Shown in pieces: positions 1 to 7,034 of a stretch of DNA of 24,750 nt. Every line of letters begins with the position of its first letter. Positions within the stretch are counted from its first letter, which is position 1. The DNA comes from Palsa-739 sp036512155 (GTDB lineage: Bacteria > Actinomycetota > Thermoleophilia > Gaiellales > Gaiellaceae), in the NCBI GenBank assembly GCA_036512155.1, contig DATCBD010000057.1, forward strand, positions 1-24,750. Direction: 5' to 3'. Made by a program: the position numbers and the translations under genes. Under the pieces are notes generated by a model. It was not told where the DNA came from. It saw nothing but the letters and a program-made list of their open reading frames with translations, and did no database searches.

Positions 1-1
1 C

Positions 2-424
2 TGGTTCAGCTGCTGCACCGGCACAAAGTACAAAGCCGTCACGGGTCAGTTCGTGATGCCGAGTCACGTCGCCGGCAAGCCGATCCCCGGCTTCCTCGGC
101 GGCTCCGACGTCGCCGTGCCCGCGGAGAGCGGCAACAAGGCGCAGGCGATCCAGTGGATCGCCGACTTCACCAGTACGGCGAACGAGCAGTCCCTGCAGA
201 ACAAGGGGAACATTCCGAACGCCACCAACCTGCTCGGCAACACCGTCAACGCACGCGCGGCGGCCCAGAGCTGGTTCGTCCCGCAGGCGAAGCACTGGGT
301 GGACGTCGAGAACGGGAACATCCTCAGAACGATGCTGGCGCAGATCCTCACCGGGAAGCTGTCGGTGAAGCAGGCGGCGACGACCGCCAGCGACAACATC
401 GCGTACACGCTCAATCAGTCCTAG
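2..424 (+). CDS. Sugar ABC transporter substrate-binding protein, C-terminal part (5' truncated by window edge)
   Basis: The reading frame is open from the first base and ends at the TAG at 422-424, leaving about 140 residues. The text (PSHVAGKPIPGFLGGSDVAV, then an AIQWIADF helix, an NKGNIPNATNLLG segment and a tail ending in a TLNQS-like stretch) is typical of the C-terminal lobe of family-1 carbohydrate solute-binding proteins (MalE/UgpB type). These capture an oligosaccharide outside the membrane and deliver it to the permease pair. Two MalF/MalG-type permeases follow directly, after a 22-bp gap, which supports the call. The signal peptide and the ligand-binding N-lobe lie outside the window, so the substrate cannot be read from this fragment. 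The downstream amino-sugar genes suggest an amino-sugar oligosaccharide; that is inference. Confidence 0.85.
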   Translation, partial: WFSCCTGTKYKAVTGQFVMPSHVAGKPIPGFLGGSDVAVPAESGNKAQAIQWIADFTSTANEQSLQNKGNIPNATNLLGNTVNARAAAQSWFVPQAKHWVDVENGNILRTMLAQILTGKLSVKQAATTASDNIAYTLNQS

Positions 425-446
425 CCGGACGGCTGGGCTGAACGAG

Positions 447-1400
447 ATGGCAAGCGCCGCCGAGACCACGCCCAAGTGGTCTCGGCGGCGCCGTTTCACG
501 TGGCGGCGTGCCGGCCAGGGCGCCGTTCCCTACGCGCTCGTTGCGCCGGTCGTCGTCGTCATGGGGGCGATCCTCGGCTACCCGCTGTACAGCCTTGTGC
601 GGATCGCCCTCGACCGCTACGGCCTCACCGAGCTGATCCAGCACAAGGGCGTCTACATCGGGCTGAAGAACTTCGGCAGCGTCCTCCACGACAGCATCTT
701 CTGGCACACGCTGCTCCGCACGATCGTGTTCGCGGCCACGAACGTCGGACTGACGATGGTCATCGGGACGCTCCTCGCACTCTTGCTCGTCCGCATCTCG
801 ACCTGGGTCCGGGTGCTCCTCACCGCCGGCCTCGTGCTCGTGTGGTCGATGCCGCCGGTGGTCGCCGTCCAGGTCTGGAACTGGATGATCAACTCGGAGA
901 ACGGCGTCCTCAACTACATCCTCACCGAGCTCCACTTCGGCAACTACTTCCAGCACAACTGGATGCAGACGCCGCTCTCGCAGCTCGGCATGGTGACGAC
1001 GCTCATCGTGTGGGGCGCGCTCCCCTTCGTCGTCATCACCGTCTACGCGGCCCTCTCGCAGGTGCCGCGGGAGCTTGTCGAGGCGGCCGAGATCGACGGC
1101 GCCCGCTCGTGGCGCGTCTTCCTCGACGTGACGGTGCCCGTGATCACACCCGTGCTGCTCATCCTCACGAGCCTCTCCATCCTCTGGGATTTCGGCGTCT
1201 TCACGCAGGCGTACTTGCTCATCGGGCAGCCGCACATCACCAGCGCCAACTACCTGATGGGCATCTACCTCTTCGAGCAGGGCTACGTGAACGCCAACTT
1301 CGGCCTGGGGGCCGCGATCTCCATCCTCATGCTCGTGATCGTCGCGGCGATGAGCGTCGTCTACGTGCGGCGGATGCTCCGGATCGGGGATGTGACGTGA
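447..1400 (+). CDS. Carbohydrate ABC transporter permease, MalF/UgpA type
   Basis: 317 residues. A short basic N-terminus is followed by a first membrane helix (around residues 30-55) and several further hydrophobic segments, as in MalF-type inner-membrane permeases. The conserved cytoplasmic EAA loop, which docks the ATPase, is visible at about residues 212-235 (EAAEIDGARSWRVF, then a VTVPVITP stretch). The ATG at 447 is the first start after the binding-protein gene; only a weak purine stretch precedes it. The gene ends in a GTGA overlap with the next permease, so the two are translationally coupled. No ATPase gene lies nearby, so a shared MsiK-like ATPase elsewhere in the genome is probably used. 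The call as a carbohydrate permease is firm; the substrate is unknown. Confidence 0.92.
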   Translation: MASAAETTPKWSRRRRFTWRRAGQGAVPYALVAPVVVVMGAILGYPLYSLVRIALDRYGLTELIQHKGVYIGLKNFGSVLHDSIFWHTLLRTIVFAATNVGLTMVIGTLLALLLVRISTWVRVLLTAGLVLVWSMPPVVAVQVWNWMINSENGVLNYILTELHFGNYFQHNWMQTPLSQLGMVTTLIVWGALPFVVITVYAALSQVPRELVEAAEIDGARSWRVFLDVTVPVITPVLLILTSLSILWDFGVFTQAYLLIGQPHITSANYLMGIYLFEQGYVNANFGLGAAISILMLVIVAAMSVVYVRRMLRIGDVT

Positions 1401-2230
1401 GCGTCCGCAACGCCCGCCGCAACGCGTGGAACGTGGTCGGCGTCGCCATCTTCGTCGTCATGATCTTCCCGGTCTTCTGGATGGTCTCGACCGCGTTCAA
1501 GAGTGACGACCAGATCAACGCGCTGACGCCGACGTGGTTCCCGCTCCATCCGACGCTCAAGCACTTCCGCGACGCGCTGGCGAAGCCCTATTTCTGGGAC
1601 GACGTGAAGAACAGTGTCATCGTCGTCCTCGTCACGGTGACGATCGCGATGGTGCTCGCGTTCCTCGCCGCGGTCGCGCTCTCGAAGTACAGGTTCACGG
1701 GCCGGAAGCTGTTCATCGTTCTCGTCATCGGCGTTCAGATGCTTCCCGGCGCCGGCCTGATCATCCCGCTCTACGTCGTCCTCGCCCGCTACCACGAGGT
1801 GAACACGCTCACCGGCGTCATCCTCGTCTACCTCACGGGGGTGCTCCCGTTCTCGGTCTGGACGCTGCGGGGCTTCATCCTCGGCATTCCCAAGGATCTC
1901 GAGGAGGCGGCGATGGTGGACGGAAGCACGCGCCTCGGCGCGTTCGCGCGGATCCTCCTGCCGCTCGTCGCGCCAGGGCTGGTCGCGACGTCCGTCTTCG
2001 CGTTCATCACCAGCTGGAACGAGTACATCTTCGCCCGCGTTCTGCTGAACGACGGCTCGAAGCAGACCATCACCGTCTGGCTCTCGTACTTCCTCGGCAC
2101 GAGCCGGCAGACCGACTGGGGCGCGCTCATGGCCGCCTCGACGCTCACGGCCATTCCCGTTGTCGTCTTCTTCCTCCTCATCCAGCGCCGCATCGCCTTC
2201 GGGCTGACCGCAGGCGCAGTCCGAGGCTAA
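1397..2230 (+). CDS. Carbohydrate ABC transporter permease, MalG type
   Basis: 277 residues from the GTG at 1397, whose bases overlap the TGA of the preceding permease (GTGA). The start is fixed by this coupling and by the immediate onset of an NTD helix (VVGVAIFVVMIFPVFWMVST). The order of features is the MalG pattern: first helix, a periplasmic loop with a FWDDVKNS-like segment, five further helices, and an EAA loop at about residues 169-190 (EEAAMVDGSTRLGAF, LLPLVAPGL). It pairs with the MalF-type protein to form the membrane channel. The open frame extends far upstream of 1397, but that part is only an out-of-frame reading of the first permease. Its stop codon TAA (2228-2230) runs into a palindromic operator. 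Confidence 0.92.
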   Translation: MSVRNARRNAWNVVGVAIFVVMIFPVFWMVSTAFKSDDQINALTPTWFPLHPTLKHFRDALAKPYFWDDVKNSVIVVLVTVTIAMVLAFLAAVALSKYRFTGRKLFIVLVIGVQMLPGAGLIIPLYVVLARYHEVNTLTGVILVYLTGVLPFSVWTLRGFILGIPKDLEEAAMVDGSTRLGAFARILLPLVAPGLVATSVFAFITSWNEYIFARVLLNDGSKQTITVWLSYFLGTSRQTDWGALMAASTLTAIPVVVFFLLIQRRIAFGLTAGAVRG

Positions 2231-2245
2231 GTGGTATTGACCACT
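2230..2245 (+). promoter_or_regulatory. DasR/NagR-type (dre) operator, palindrome AGTGGTATTGACCACT
   Basis: The 16-base site has perfect 6-bp arms (AGTGGT and ACCACT) around a 4-base centre. The DasR consensus in Streptomyces is A(G/C)TGGTCTAGACCA(G/C)T, and Bacillus NagR (YvoA) sites have a TGGTATAGAC core; this site differs from the former only in the central four bases. DasR and NagR are GntR-family repressors that sense GlcN-6-P or GlcNAc-6-P and control aminosugar genes. Here the site directly precedes a murQ-containing gene and nagA, which fits. Its first base is the last base of the permease stop codon. No GntR gene is in the window. Confidence 0.75.
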
Positions 2246-2265
2246 GGACCGAGATGCGAAAGGAT
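2237..2265 (+). promoter_or_regulatory. Candidate internal promoter overlapping the dre operator
   Basis: TTGACC at 2237-2242 (5 of 6 bases of the -35 consensus) lies inside the right half of the operator. After 17 bases comes AAGGAT at 2260-2265, a modest -10 match. Six bases later is the GTG at 2272, the geometry of a leaderless transcript. AAAGGA (2259-2264) is also a good ribosome-binding site for the same GTG, spaced 7 bases, so this stretch could serve either readthrough or local initiation. A repressor on the operator would cover the -35 box. Confidence 0.4.
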
Positions 2266-2271
2266 GCACAG

Positions 2272-4098
2272 GTGACCCTCCAACCGCGCGCGGCGAGCAG
2301 TGGCTGCTCGTACTTCGGAGTACGGGTCGTCCGCCACGTTCGGCGCGACATGGCCGATCTCGCCGCGCGCGGCTATACCGGGGTGCTGCACACGTTCTCC
2401 GAGAACGACCTCGCCTACTACCGGGGGACGTTCGCGGAGATGGTCGCCGCCTCCCACGACGTCGGGCTGACCGTGCAGGTGAGCCCGTGGGGGCTCGGCC
2501 GCACCTTCGGCGGCGAGGCGGAGAGCCGCTGGGTCGCGTTCCATCCCGAGGAGTGCCAGGTGATGGACGACGACCGCAGCGTCGCCGCGGCGTGCCTGAA
2601 CAGCCCGGCGTACCGCGCGTTCTGCCGGGAGTGGGCTGCGGCTGCGCTCGACGCCGGCGTCGACTCGATCTTCTGGGATGAGCCGGCCTGGGTCGTTCCG
2701 CGCCACGTCGGCGTCGACGACGAGGCGCGCTGGACATGCCGCTGCGACCACTGCCGCGAGCGGTTCGGCGGCGATCTTCCGCGTGAGCAGACGCCGGAGG
2801 TGCGCGCATTTCGCGAGGCGTCGGTGGTCGAATTCCTGCGCGAGGCGGTCGCCGACGTCGCCGCGCGCGGCGGCGACAACACGATCTGCCTTCTGCCGTC
2901 CACCGAGGGGACGCAAGGCATCTCCGACTGGGATGCCGTTGCCTCGCTCCCCGGACTGACGACGTTCGCGACCGATCCGTACTGGAAGCACTGGGGCGAG
3001 CCGGCCGGTCCGTTCGTCCGCCGCTTCGCGCGCCTGCTCGGCGAGACGTGCGCGCGGCACGATGTCGGCGCGCAGCTGTGGGTGCCGAGCTTCGGCCTCA
3101 CGCGCGACGAGATCCCCGAGCTCGAGGCGGCGATCGCGGCTGCGCGAGAGGAAGGCATCGACGATCTCTGGACGTGGGGTTATGAGGCGTGCGGTCACAT
3201 GACCGCCATCGCAACCCCCGATGCGCCGCTCGTGTGGGAGGCGGTCACGACCGCGCTCACGGGCGCGCCGGCGCTGGAGGACCGCCCGACCCGCGCGCTC
3301 GTCGGCCTCATGAACGCCGCCGACGACGCGGTCGCCGATGCGGTCGCCGCTGCCGGGGACGAGCTCGCGACGGCGGTCGACGCCATCGTCGAGCGGCTCG
3401 CGCGCGGCGGCAGGCTCGTCTATGTCGGAGCCGGAACGTCGGGGCGACTCGCCGAGCTGGACGCGTTCGAGTGCGGCCCGACGTTCGGATCGCCGGCCGG
3501 CGAGGTCGTCGCGTTGGCCGTCGACGATTTCGACGCCGAGGACGACGCGGAGCTCGGCCGCGGGCTCGTCCGCGAGGCGGGCCTCGGCGCGGACGACGCC
3601 GTCGTCGCGGTGAGCGCGAGCGGCTCGACGCCGTTCACTGTTGCGGCCCTCGGCGAGGCGCTCGCGCGCGGCGCGCTCGGCGTCGCGGTCGTCTGCGCAC
3701 CGAACAGTCCCCTTGCTGCGGCGGCGGATCACGCCGTCCTCGCCGACGTCGGCCCGGAGCTCGTCAGCGGGTCGACGCGCCTGAAGGCCGGGACGGCGCA
3801 GAAGATGATCTTGAACGCGATCTCGACGGTGACGATGATCCGGCTCGGCCGCACGTACGCCGGCCTGATGGTCGGCGTCGTTCAACACAACGAGAAGCTG
3901 CGCGAGCGAGCGCGGCGCAACGTCGTGCTTGCGAGTGGCGCTCCCGAGGACGCGGTCGACGCCGCACTCGCCGAGGCGGGCGGCGATGCGCGCGTCGCGC
4001 TCGTCGCGCTGCTCGCCGGCGTCGACGCAGAGGACGCTCGCCGTCGGCTGGAGGGAGCGCGCGGTTCGGTCAGCGTCGCTCTCGGAGGCAGGCAATGA
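2272..4098 (+). CDS. murQ: Fusion protein: TIM-barrel glycoside-hydrolase-like domain + N-acetylmuramic acid 6-phosphate etherase (MurQ)
   Basis: 608 residues in one uninterrupted frame. Residues 1-325 look like a cytoplasmic TIM-barrel of uncharacterised hydrolase-like families: a strand ending in SIFWDEP (D136, E137 as candidate acids), a C-x-C-x2-C cluster (C156, C158, C161), and later WTWGYEACGHM. There is no signal peptide. From about residue 330 the protein is MurQ: the sugar-phosphate SIS loop YVGAGTSGR (384-392), AFECGPTFG with E400 matching catalytic E83 of E. coli MurQ, an AED containing E423 matching E114, and GSTRLKAGTAQK (500-511). MurQ cleaves the lactyl ether of MurNAc-6-phosphate to GlcNAc-6-phosphate and D-lactate. 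I chose the GTG at 2272 for its AAAGGA site; an ATG at 2254 is in frame. The stop overlaps nagA (ATGA). An in-frame ATG at 3199 could give a separate MurQ chain. MurQ assignment is firm; the barrel's substrate is unknown. Confidence 0.85.
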   Translation: MTLQPRAASSGCSYFGVRVVRHVRRDMADLAARGYTGVLHTFSENDLAYYRGTFAEMVAASHDVGLTVQVSPWGLGRTFGGEAESRWVAFHPEECQVMDDDRSVAAACLNSPAYRAFCREWAAAALDAGVDSIFWDEPAWVVPRHVGVDDEARWTCRCDHCRERFGGDLPREQTPEVRAFREASVVEFLREAVADVAARGGDNTICLLPSTEGTQGISDWDAVASLPGLTTFATDPYWKHWGEPAGPFVRRFARLLGETCARHDVGAQLWVPSFGLTRDEIPELEAAIAAAREEGIDDLWTWGYEACGHMTAIATPDAPLVWEAVTTALTGAPALEDRPTRALVGLMNAADDAVADAVAAAGDELATAVDAIVERLARGGRLVYVGAGTSGRLAELDAFECGPTFGSPAGEVVALAVDDFDAEDDAELGRGLVREAGLGADDAVVAVSASGSTPFTVAALGEALARGALGVAVVCAPNSPLAAAADHAVLADVGPELVSGSTRLKAGTAQKMILNAISTVTMIRLGRTYAGLMVGVVQHNEKLRERARRNVVLASGAPEDAVDAALAEAGGDARVALVALLAGVDAEDARRRLEGARGSVSVALGGRQ

Positions 4099-5192
4099 GG
4101 CTCGGCGTCGAAGCGGCGCTCGTTCGCGGCGAGCTCGTCGCAGGAGACGTCGACGTCGAAGACGGAGTCGTCGTGGACGTCGGCCTCGCCGGCGGTACGC
4201 GCGGGCGCATTGCAGTGCCGGGCTTCGTCGACCTTCAGGTGAATGGGTTCGGCGGCGTCGACTTCCTCGCAGCAGCGACCGAGGACTACGTGCGGGCCGG
4301 CGAGGCGCTGCTGCACACGGGCGTCACCGCCTACCAGCCGACGTTCATCACGGCGGCCGAGAGCACGATCGTCGACGCACTGCGCGCGTTGCCCGTCAAC
4401 GGCGCGCGGCCGCGGATCCTCGGCGCGCATCTCGAAGGGCCGTTCCTGTCGCCCGAACGCCTCGGCACCCACCCGCAGGCGCACCGGCGCGATCCGGACC
4501 TCGACCTGCTCGAGCGGCTGCTCGAGCCTGGCGGCGTGACCGAGATGACACTCGCACCCGAGCTGCCCGGCGCGGGCGCAGTGATTCGCCGTCTGCTCGA
4601 ACGAGGCGTCGTCGTCTCGGCCGGCCACACGAACGCGACCGCGCAGGAGGCGCACGACGCGTTCGACCTCGGCGTGTCGACGACGACGCACCTCTTCAAC
4701 GCGATGCGGCCGTTTCGCTCGCGCGATCCCGGCATCGTCGGCGTCGCGCTCACGCGGCACGAGGTGTTCGTTCAGATGATCGTGGACGGCCACCATCTGG
4801 CCGACGAGACCGTCCGCCTGGTGTGGGCGGCCGCCGATGGCCGGCTCGCGCTCGTCACCGACGCGACCGCGGGCGCCTCGAACGGCGGCGGCATCTATCA
4901 GCTCGGCGAGGTCGAGATCGAGGTCGCCGACGGTCCGCCGACGCGCGAGGACGGCGTCTTCGCCGGCACCGTGCTGACGATGATCGACGCGATCCGCAAT
5001 GTGCATGCGCTCGGTATCCCGTTCGAGGATGCGATCGGGGCGGCGACGGCCGTGCCGGCGCGCATCCTCGGTCGCACGGATGTGGGCGTGCTCGAGCCCG
5101 GCGGAGCAGCCGACATCGTCGTCATCGACGACCGCCTCGACATCGTCCATGTGCTTTGCGCGGGAGAAGAGCGTGTCGTGGCTCGAGACTGA
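4095..5192 (+). CDS. nagA: N-acetylglucosamine-6-phosphate deacetylase
   Basis: 365 residues, within the usual NagA range of 360-390. It hydrolyses GlcNAc-6-phosphate to GlcN-6-phosphate and acetate in the cytoplasm. The amidohydrolase landmarks are in order: PGFVDLQVNGFGGVDF (42-57), AHLEGPFLSPERLGTHP (111-127) with metal ligand E114, SAGHTNAT with H178, THLFNAM with H199, IVDGHHL, and VTDATAG with catalytic D256. The start is the ATG at 4095, overlapping the fusion gene's TGA and preceded by GGAGG at 4084-4088, six bases away. It would take the MurQ product directly. The next gene begins inside its last 20 bases, so all three catabolic genes are one translational unit. Confidence 0.95.
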   Translation: MRLGVEAALVRGELVAGDVDVEDGVVVDVGLAGGTRGRIAVPGFVDLQVNGFGGVDFLAAATEDYVRAGEALLHTGVTAYQPTFITAAESTIVDALRALPVNGARPRILGAHLEGPFLSPERLGTHPQAHRRDPDLDLLERLLEPGGVTEMTLAPELPGAGAVIRRLLERGVVVSAGHTNATAQEAHDAFDLGVSTTTHLFNAMRPFRSRDPGIVGVALTRHEVFVQMIVDGHHLADETVRLVWAAADGRLALVTDATAGASNGGGIYQLGEVEIEVADGPPTREDGVFAGTVLTMIDAIRNVHALGIPFEDAIGAATAVPARILGRTDVGVLEPGGAADIVVIDDRLDIVHVLCAGEERVVARD

Positions 5193-6210
5193 GCTGCGGG
5201 AGCAGCCGGCGGCGCTCGCGCGGTTGCTCGACCGGCAGGGCGCGCGCGCAGCGGAGCTCGCCGCCGTGTTCCGCCGCGACGACGTTCGCTACGTGCTGAT
5301 CGCGTCGCGCGGCAGCTCGTCGAACGCGGCGCGCTACGCGCAATACGTCCTCGGGCGCGCAAACCGCGTCCCCGTGATGTTCGCGACGCCGTCGCTGTAC
5401 ACGATCTACGAACAGCCGCCGCGACTCGACGGCGCGATCGTCATCGGGATCTCGCAGTCGGGCGCGTCGCCAGACGTGCGCGCGGTCCTGGCCGAGGCGC
5501 GTCGGCAGGGTCGTCCGACCATCGCGCTGACGAACGACCCGAGTTCGCCGCTCGCGAGCGAGGCCGAGTACGTGCTGCCGCTCGAGGCGGGCGAGGAGAA
5601 GGCGGTCGCGGCGACCAAGACGTACCTCAACTCGCTCGGCGCGACCGCGCTGATGTTCGCGGCGATCAGCGACGACGCCGTCGCGCGCGCGGAGCTGGAA
5701 GGCATGCCGGGCCTGCTCGAGGAGCAGATCGAGCTCTCGTTCGAACCTGCGCCTGCACTGGCCAGTTACATGGGTGTCGCCGGAGCGACGGTCGTCGCGC
5801 GCGGAGTCAACTACGGAACGGCGTTCGAGATCGCGCTGAAGATCCGTGAGCTGTCGGGTCTCATGGTCGAGGCGTATTCGCCGGCAGATCTCATGCATGG
5901 GCCGATCGCCGCAATCCGCCCGGGCTGGCCGGTCGTCGTCGTCGCGCCCTCCGGCCCAGCGCACGAAAGCGTGGCCGAGCTCGTCCCCGCGCTCGTGGCA
6001 CGGCAGGCGCGGTTGCTCGCAGTGTCCGACGTGCCCGAGCTGCTCGGGCAGGCGGACACCGCGCTGCCGCTCGTCGCGGGGGTGCCCGAGTGGTTGAGCC
6101 CCCTGGTCGCGGTCGTTCCCGGTCAGGTGACGGCGATGCGCCTCGCGCGGCTGCGCGGCCTCGACGTCGACAACCCGGCCGGTCTGCGGAAGGTGACGCT
6201 CACGCGCTGA
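5173..6210 (+). CDS. Double SIS-domain protein, likely glucosamine-6-phosphate deaminase of the NagB-II/GlmS-isomerase type
   Basis: 345 residues, the length of the isolated isomerase half of GlmS; the glutaminase domain is absent. The first SIS domain has LIASRGSSSNAARYAQYVL (42-60) and IGISQSGASPDV; the second has GVNYGTAFEIALKIRELSG and an EAYSPADLMHGP segment with the conserved histidine near residue 242. Proteins of this form include NagB-II deaminases (GlcN-6-P to fructose-6-P plus ammonia) and AgaS-type isomerases. Its place after murQ and nagA makes NagB-II most likely, closing the route into glycolysis. Start: GTG at 5173 with GGAG six bases upstream, overlapping nagA by 20 bp; an in-frame ATG at 5149 has no such site. 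The 3' end overlaps the convergent methyltransferase gene by 11 bp. Confidence 0.85.
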   Translation: MSWLETELREQPAALARLLDRQGARAAELAAVFRRDDVRYVLIASRGSSSNAARYAQYVLGRANRVPVMFATPSLYTIYEQPPRLDGAIVIGISQSGASPDVRAVLAEARRQGRPTIALTNDPSSPLASEAEYVLPLEAGEEKAVAATKTYLNSLGATALMFAAISDDAVARAELEGMPGLLEEQIELSFEPAPALASYMGVAGATVVARGVNYGTAFEIALKIRELSGLMVEAYSPADLMHGPIAAIRPGWPVVVVAPSGPAHESVAELVPALVARQARLLAVSDVPELLGQADTALPLVAGVPEWLSPLVAVVPGQVTAMRLARLRGLDVDNPAGLRKVTLTR

Positions 6211-7012
6211 GCGGGCGACGCAGGACGATCAGGTCCTGCGTCGGGTTGCCGCGTGCTCCTTCCGGCTCGATCGTCGCGAGCTCGAAGCCGTGCGCGAACG
6301 TCTCGCGGAGATACGTCTCCGGGTGATACGCGCTGCAGAGATTGCTGCCCGGCAGCTCGCCCCAGCGGACGACGAGCTCGCCGCGCTCGAACCGGTCACG
6401 CTCCTCGCGCTCGAGCCGTGGCAAGTACGACCGGCCGTGCGTCGTGAGCAGGAGCCGTCCGCCCGGTCGCAGCACGCGCCGCAGCTCGTCGCGCCACGCC
6501 GTCTGGAGCTCTTCGGTCAGGTGCGTGAAGACGGAAAGCGCATAGACGAGGTCGAAGCTGTCGTCGTCGTATGCGAGCGGGGGAGCGAGCCCGTTCTGGT
6601 CCACGCGCGCGAAGGGGAGGTGGCCGCGGCACCACTCCACCGCGCCGGCGTCACGGTCGCTTCCCGTCGCGGTTCGTGGATGGCTTTGCCAGTACCGCAG
6701 CACGCGTCCGCAGCCGCAGCCGAAGTCGAGCACCGCGCCGATCTCCTCGAGGGGGACGTTCGCCGCGATGGCGTCGTAGGCGGCGCGCCCGCTACGGAGG
6801 AACCAGTCTGCGTTCGCTGTGCCCGCCACCCGGACCATCAGGCGCCGTGGGGGGAGTTGCGGGCCGTCCACGACCTGAACGCGCGTGGGGCGGAACGCAA
6901 CCGCCAGTTCGTACGCACGGAACGCAGGGCCGAGAAGACCCGTTCGTTGTGCAAGTCGGAGCAGTCGTCGCTTCACGGCGGGCTGACGGTACAGCGTCGA
7001 GCCTCGAGCCAC
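6200..7012 (-). CDS. SAM-dependent class I methyltransferase
   Basis: 270 residues. After a basic N-terminal segment of about 90 residues comes a Rossmann-fold methyltransferase domain. Motif I is VLDFGCGCGRVLRYW (94-108), an acidic residue follows the second strand (GSDRDAG, 117-123), FDLVYALSVFTHL lies at 153-165, and the post-motif LRRVLRPGGRLLLTTHG at 177-193. This is the Methyltransf_11/25 pattern; the target is not recognisable. The N-terminal part (residues 1-60) resembles neither a signal peptide nor a known domain. The start is a GTG at 7012, 22 bp from the divergent deoC start. It converges with the SIS gene, overlapping it by 11 bp. No functional link to either neighbour is evident. 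Confidence 0.8.
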   Translation of the reverse strand: MARGSTLYRQPAVKRRLLRLAQRTGLLGPAFRAYELAVAFRPTRVQVVDGPQLPPRRLMVRVAGTANADWFLRSGRAAYDAIAANVPLEEIGAVLDFGCGCGRVLRYWQSHPRTATGSDRDAGAVEWCRGHLPFARVDQNGLAPPLAYDDDSFDLVYALSVFTHLTEELQTAWRDELRRVLRPGGRLLLTTHGRSYLPRLEREERDRFERGELVVRWGELPGSNLCSAYHPETYLRETFAHGFELATIEPEGARGNPTQDLIVLRRPLSA

Positions 7013-7018
7013 GGGCTG

Positions 7019-7028
7019 GCCCTACACT
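7019..7028. promoter_or_regulatory. Divergent leaderless promoter region between methyltransferase and deoC
   Basis: The two GTG starts (7012 on minus, 7035 on plus) are 22 bp apart. TACACT at 7023-7028 is followed by exactly six bases and then the deoC GTG, which would put transcription start on the first base of the start codon. On the minus strand the mirror position (7019-7024) reads TAGGGC, a weaker -10 that lacks the final T. No -35 box is evident for either. The plus promoter is the better supported. Confidence 0.5.
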
Positions 7029-7034
7029 GAACGT

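Noticed and set aside
411..1235. Long minus-strand open frame of 274 codons opposite the first permease
   Set aside because: Composition is Arg/Asp/Glu/His-rich without motifs, as expected for the complement of a high-GC gene; the plus-strand frame has clear permease helices and an EAA loop.
3199..3234. Separate MurQ gene starting at the internal ATG 3199 or GTG 3232
   Set aside because: No stop separates the two parts, and the nearest GAGG is about 11 bases from the ATG; kept only as a possible secondary start.
3189..4094. Upstream extension of the nagA frame
   Set aside because: It is an Arg-rich out-of-frame reading of the MurQ part; NagA homology begins at 4095, where a GGAGG site and a stop/start overlap fix the start.
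2227..4095. 622-codon minus-strand open frame opposite the barrel-MurQ gene
   Set aside because: Charged low-complexity text with no recognisable domain; the plus strand carries MurQ motifs throughout.
2272..4098. Frameshift or assembly error joining two genes
   Set aside because: The frame runs without stop and with normal codon use across the junction; an error would need to remove a stop precisely while keeping phase. It cannot be fully excluded without reads.
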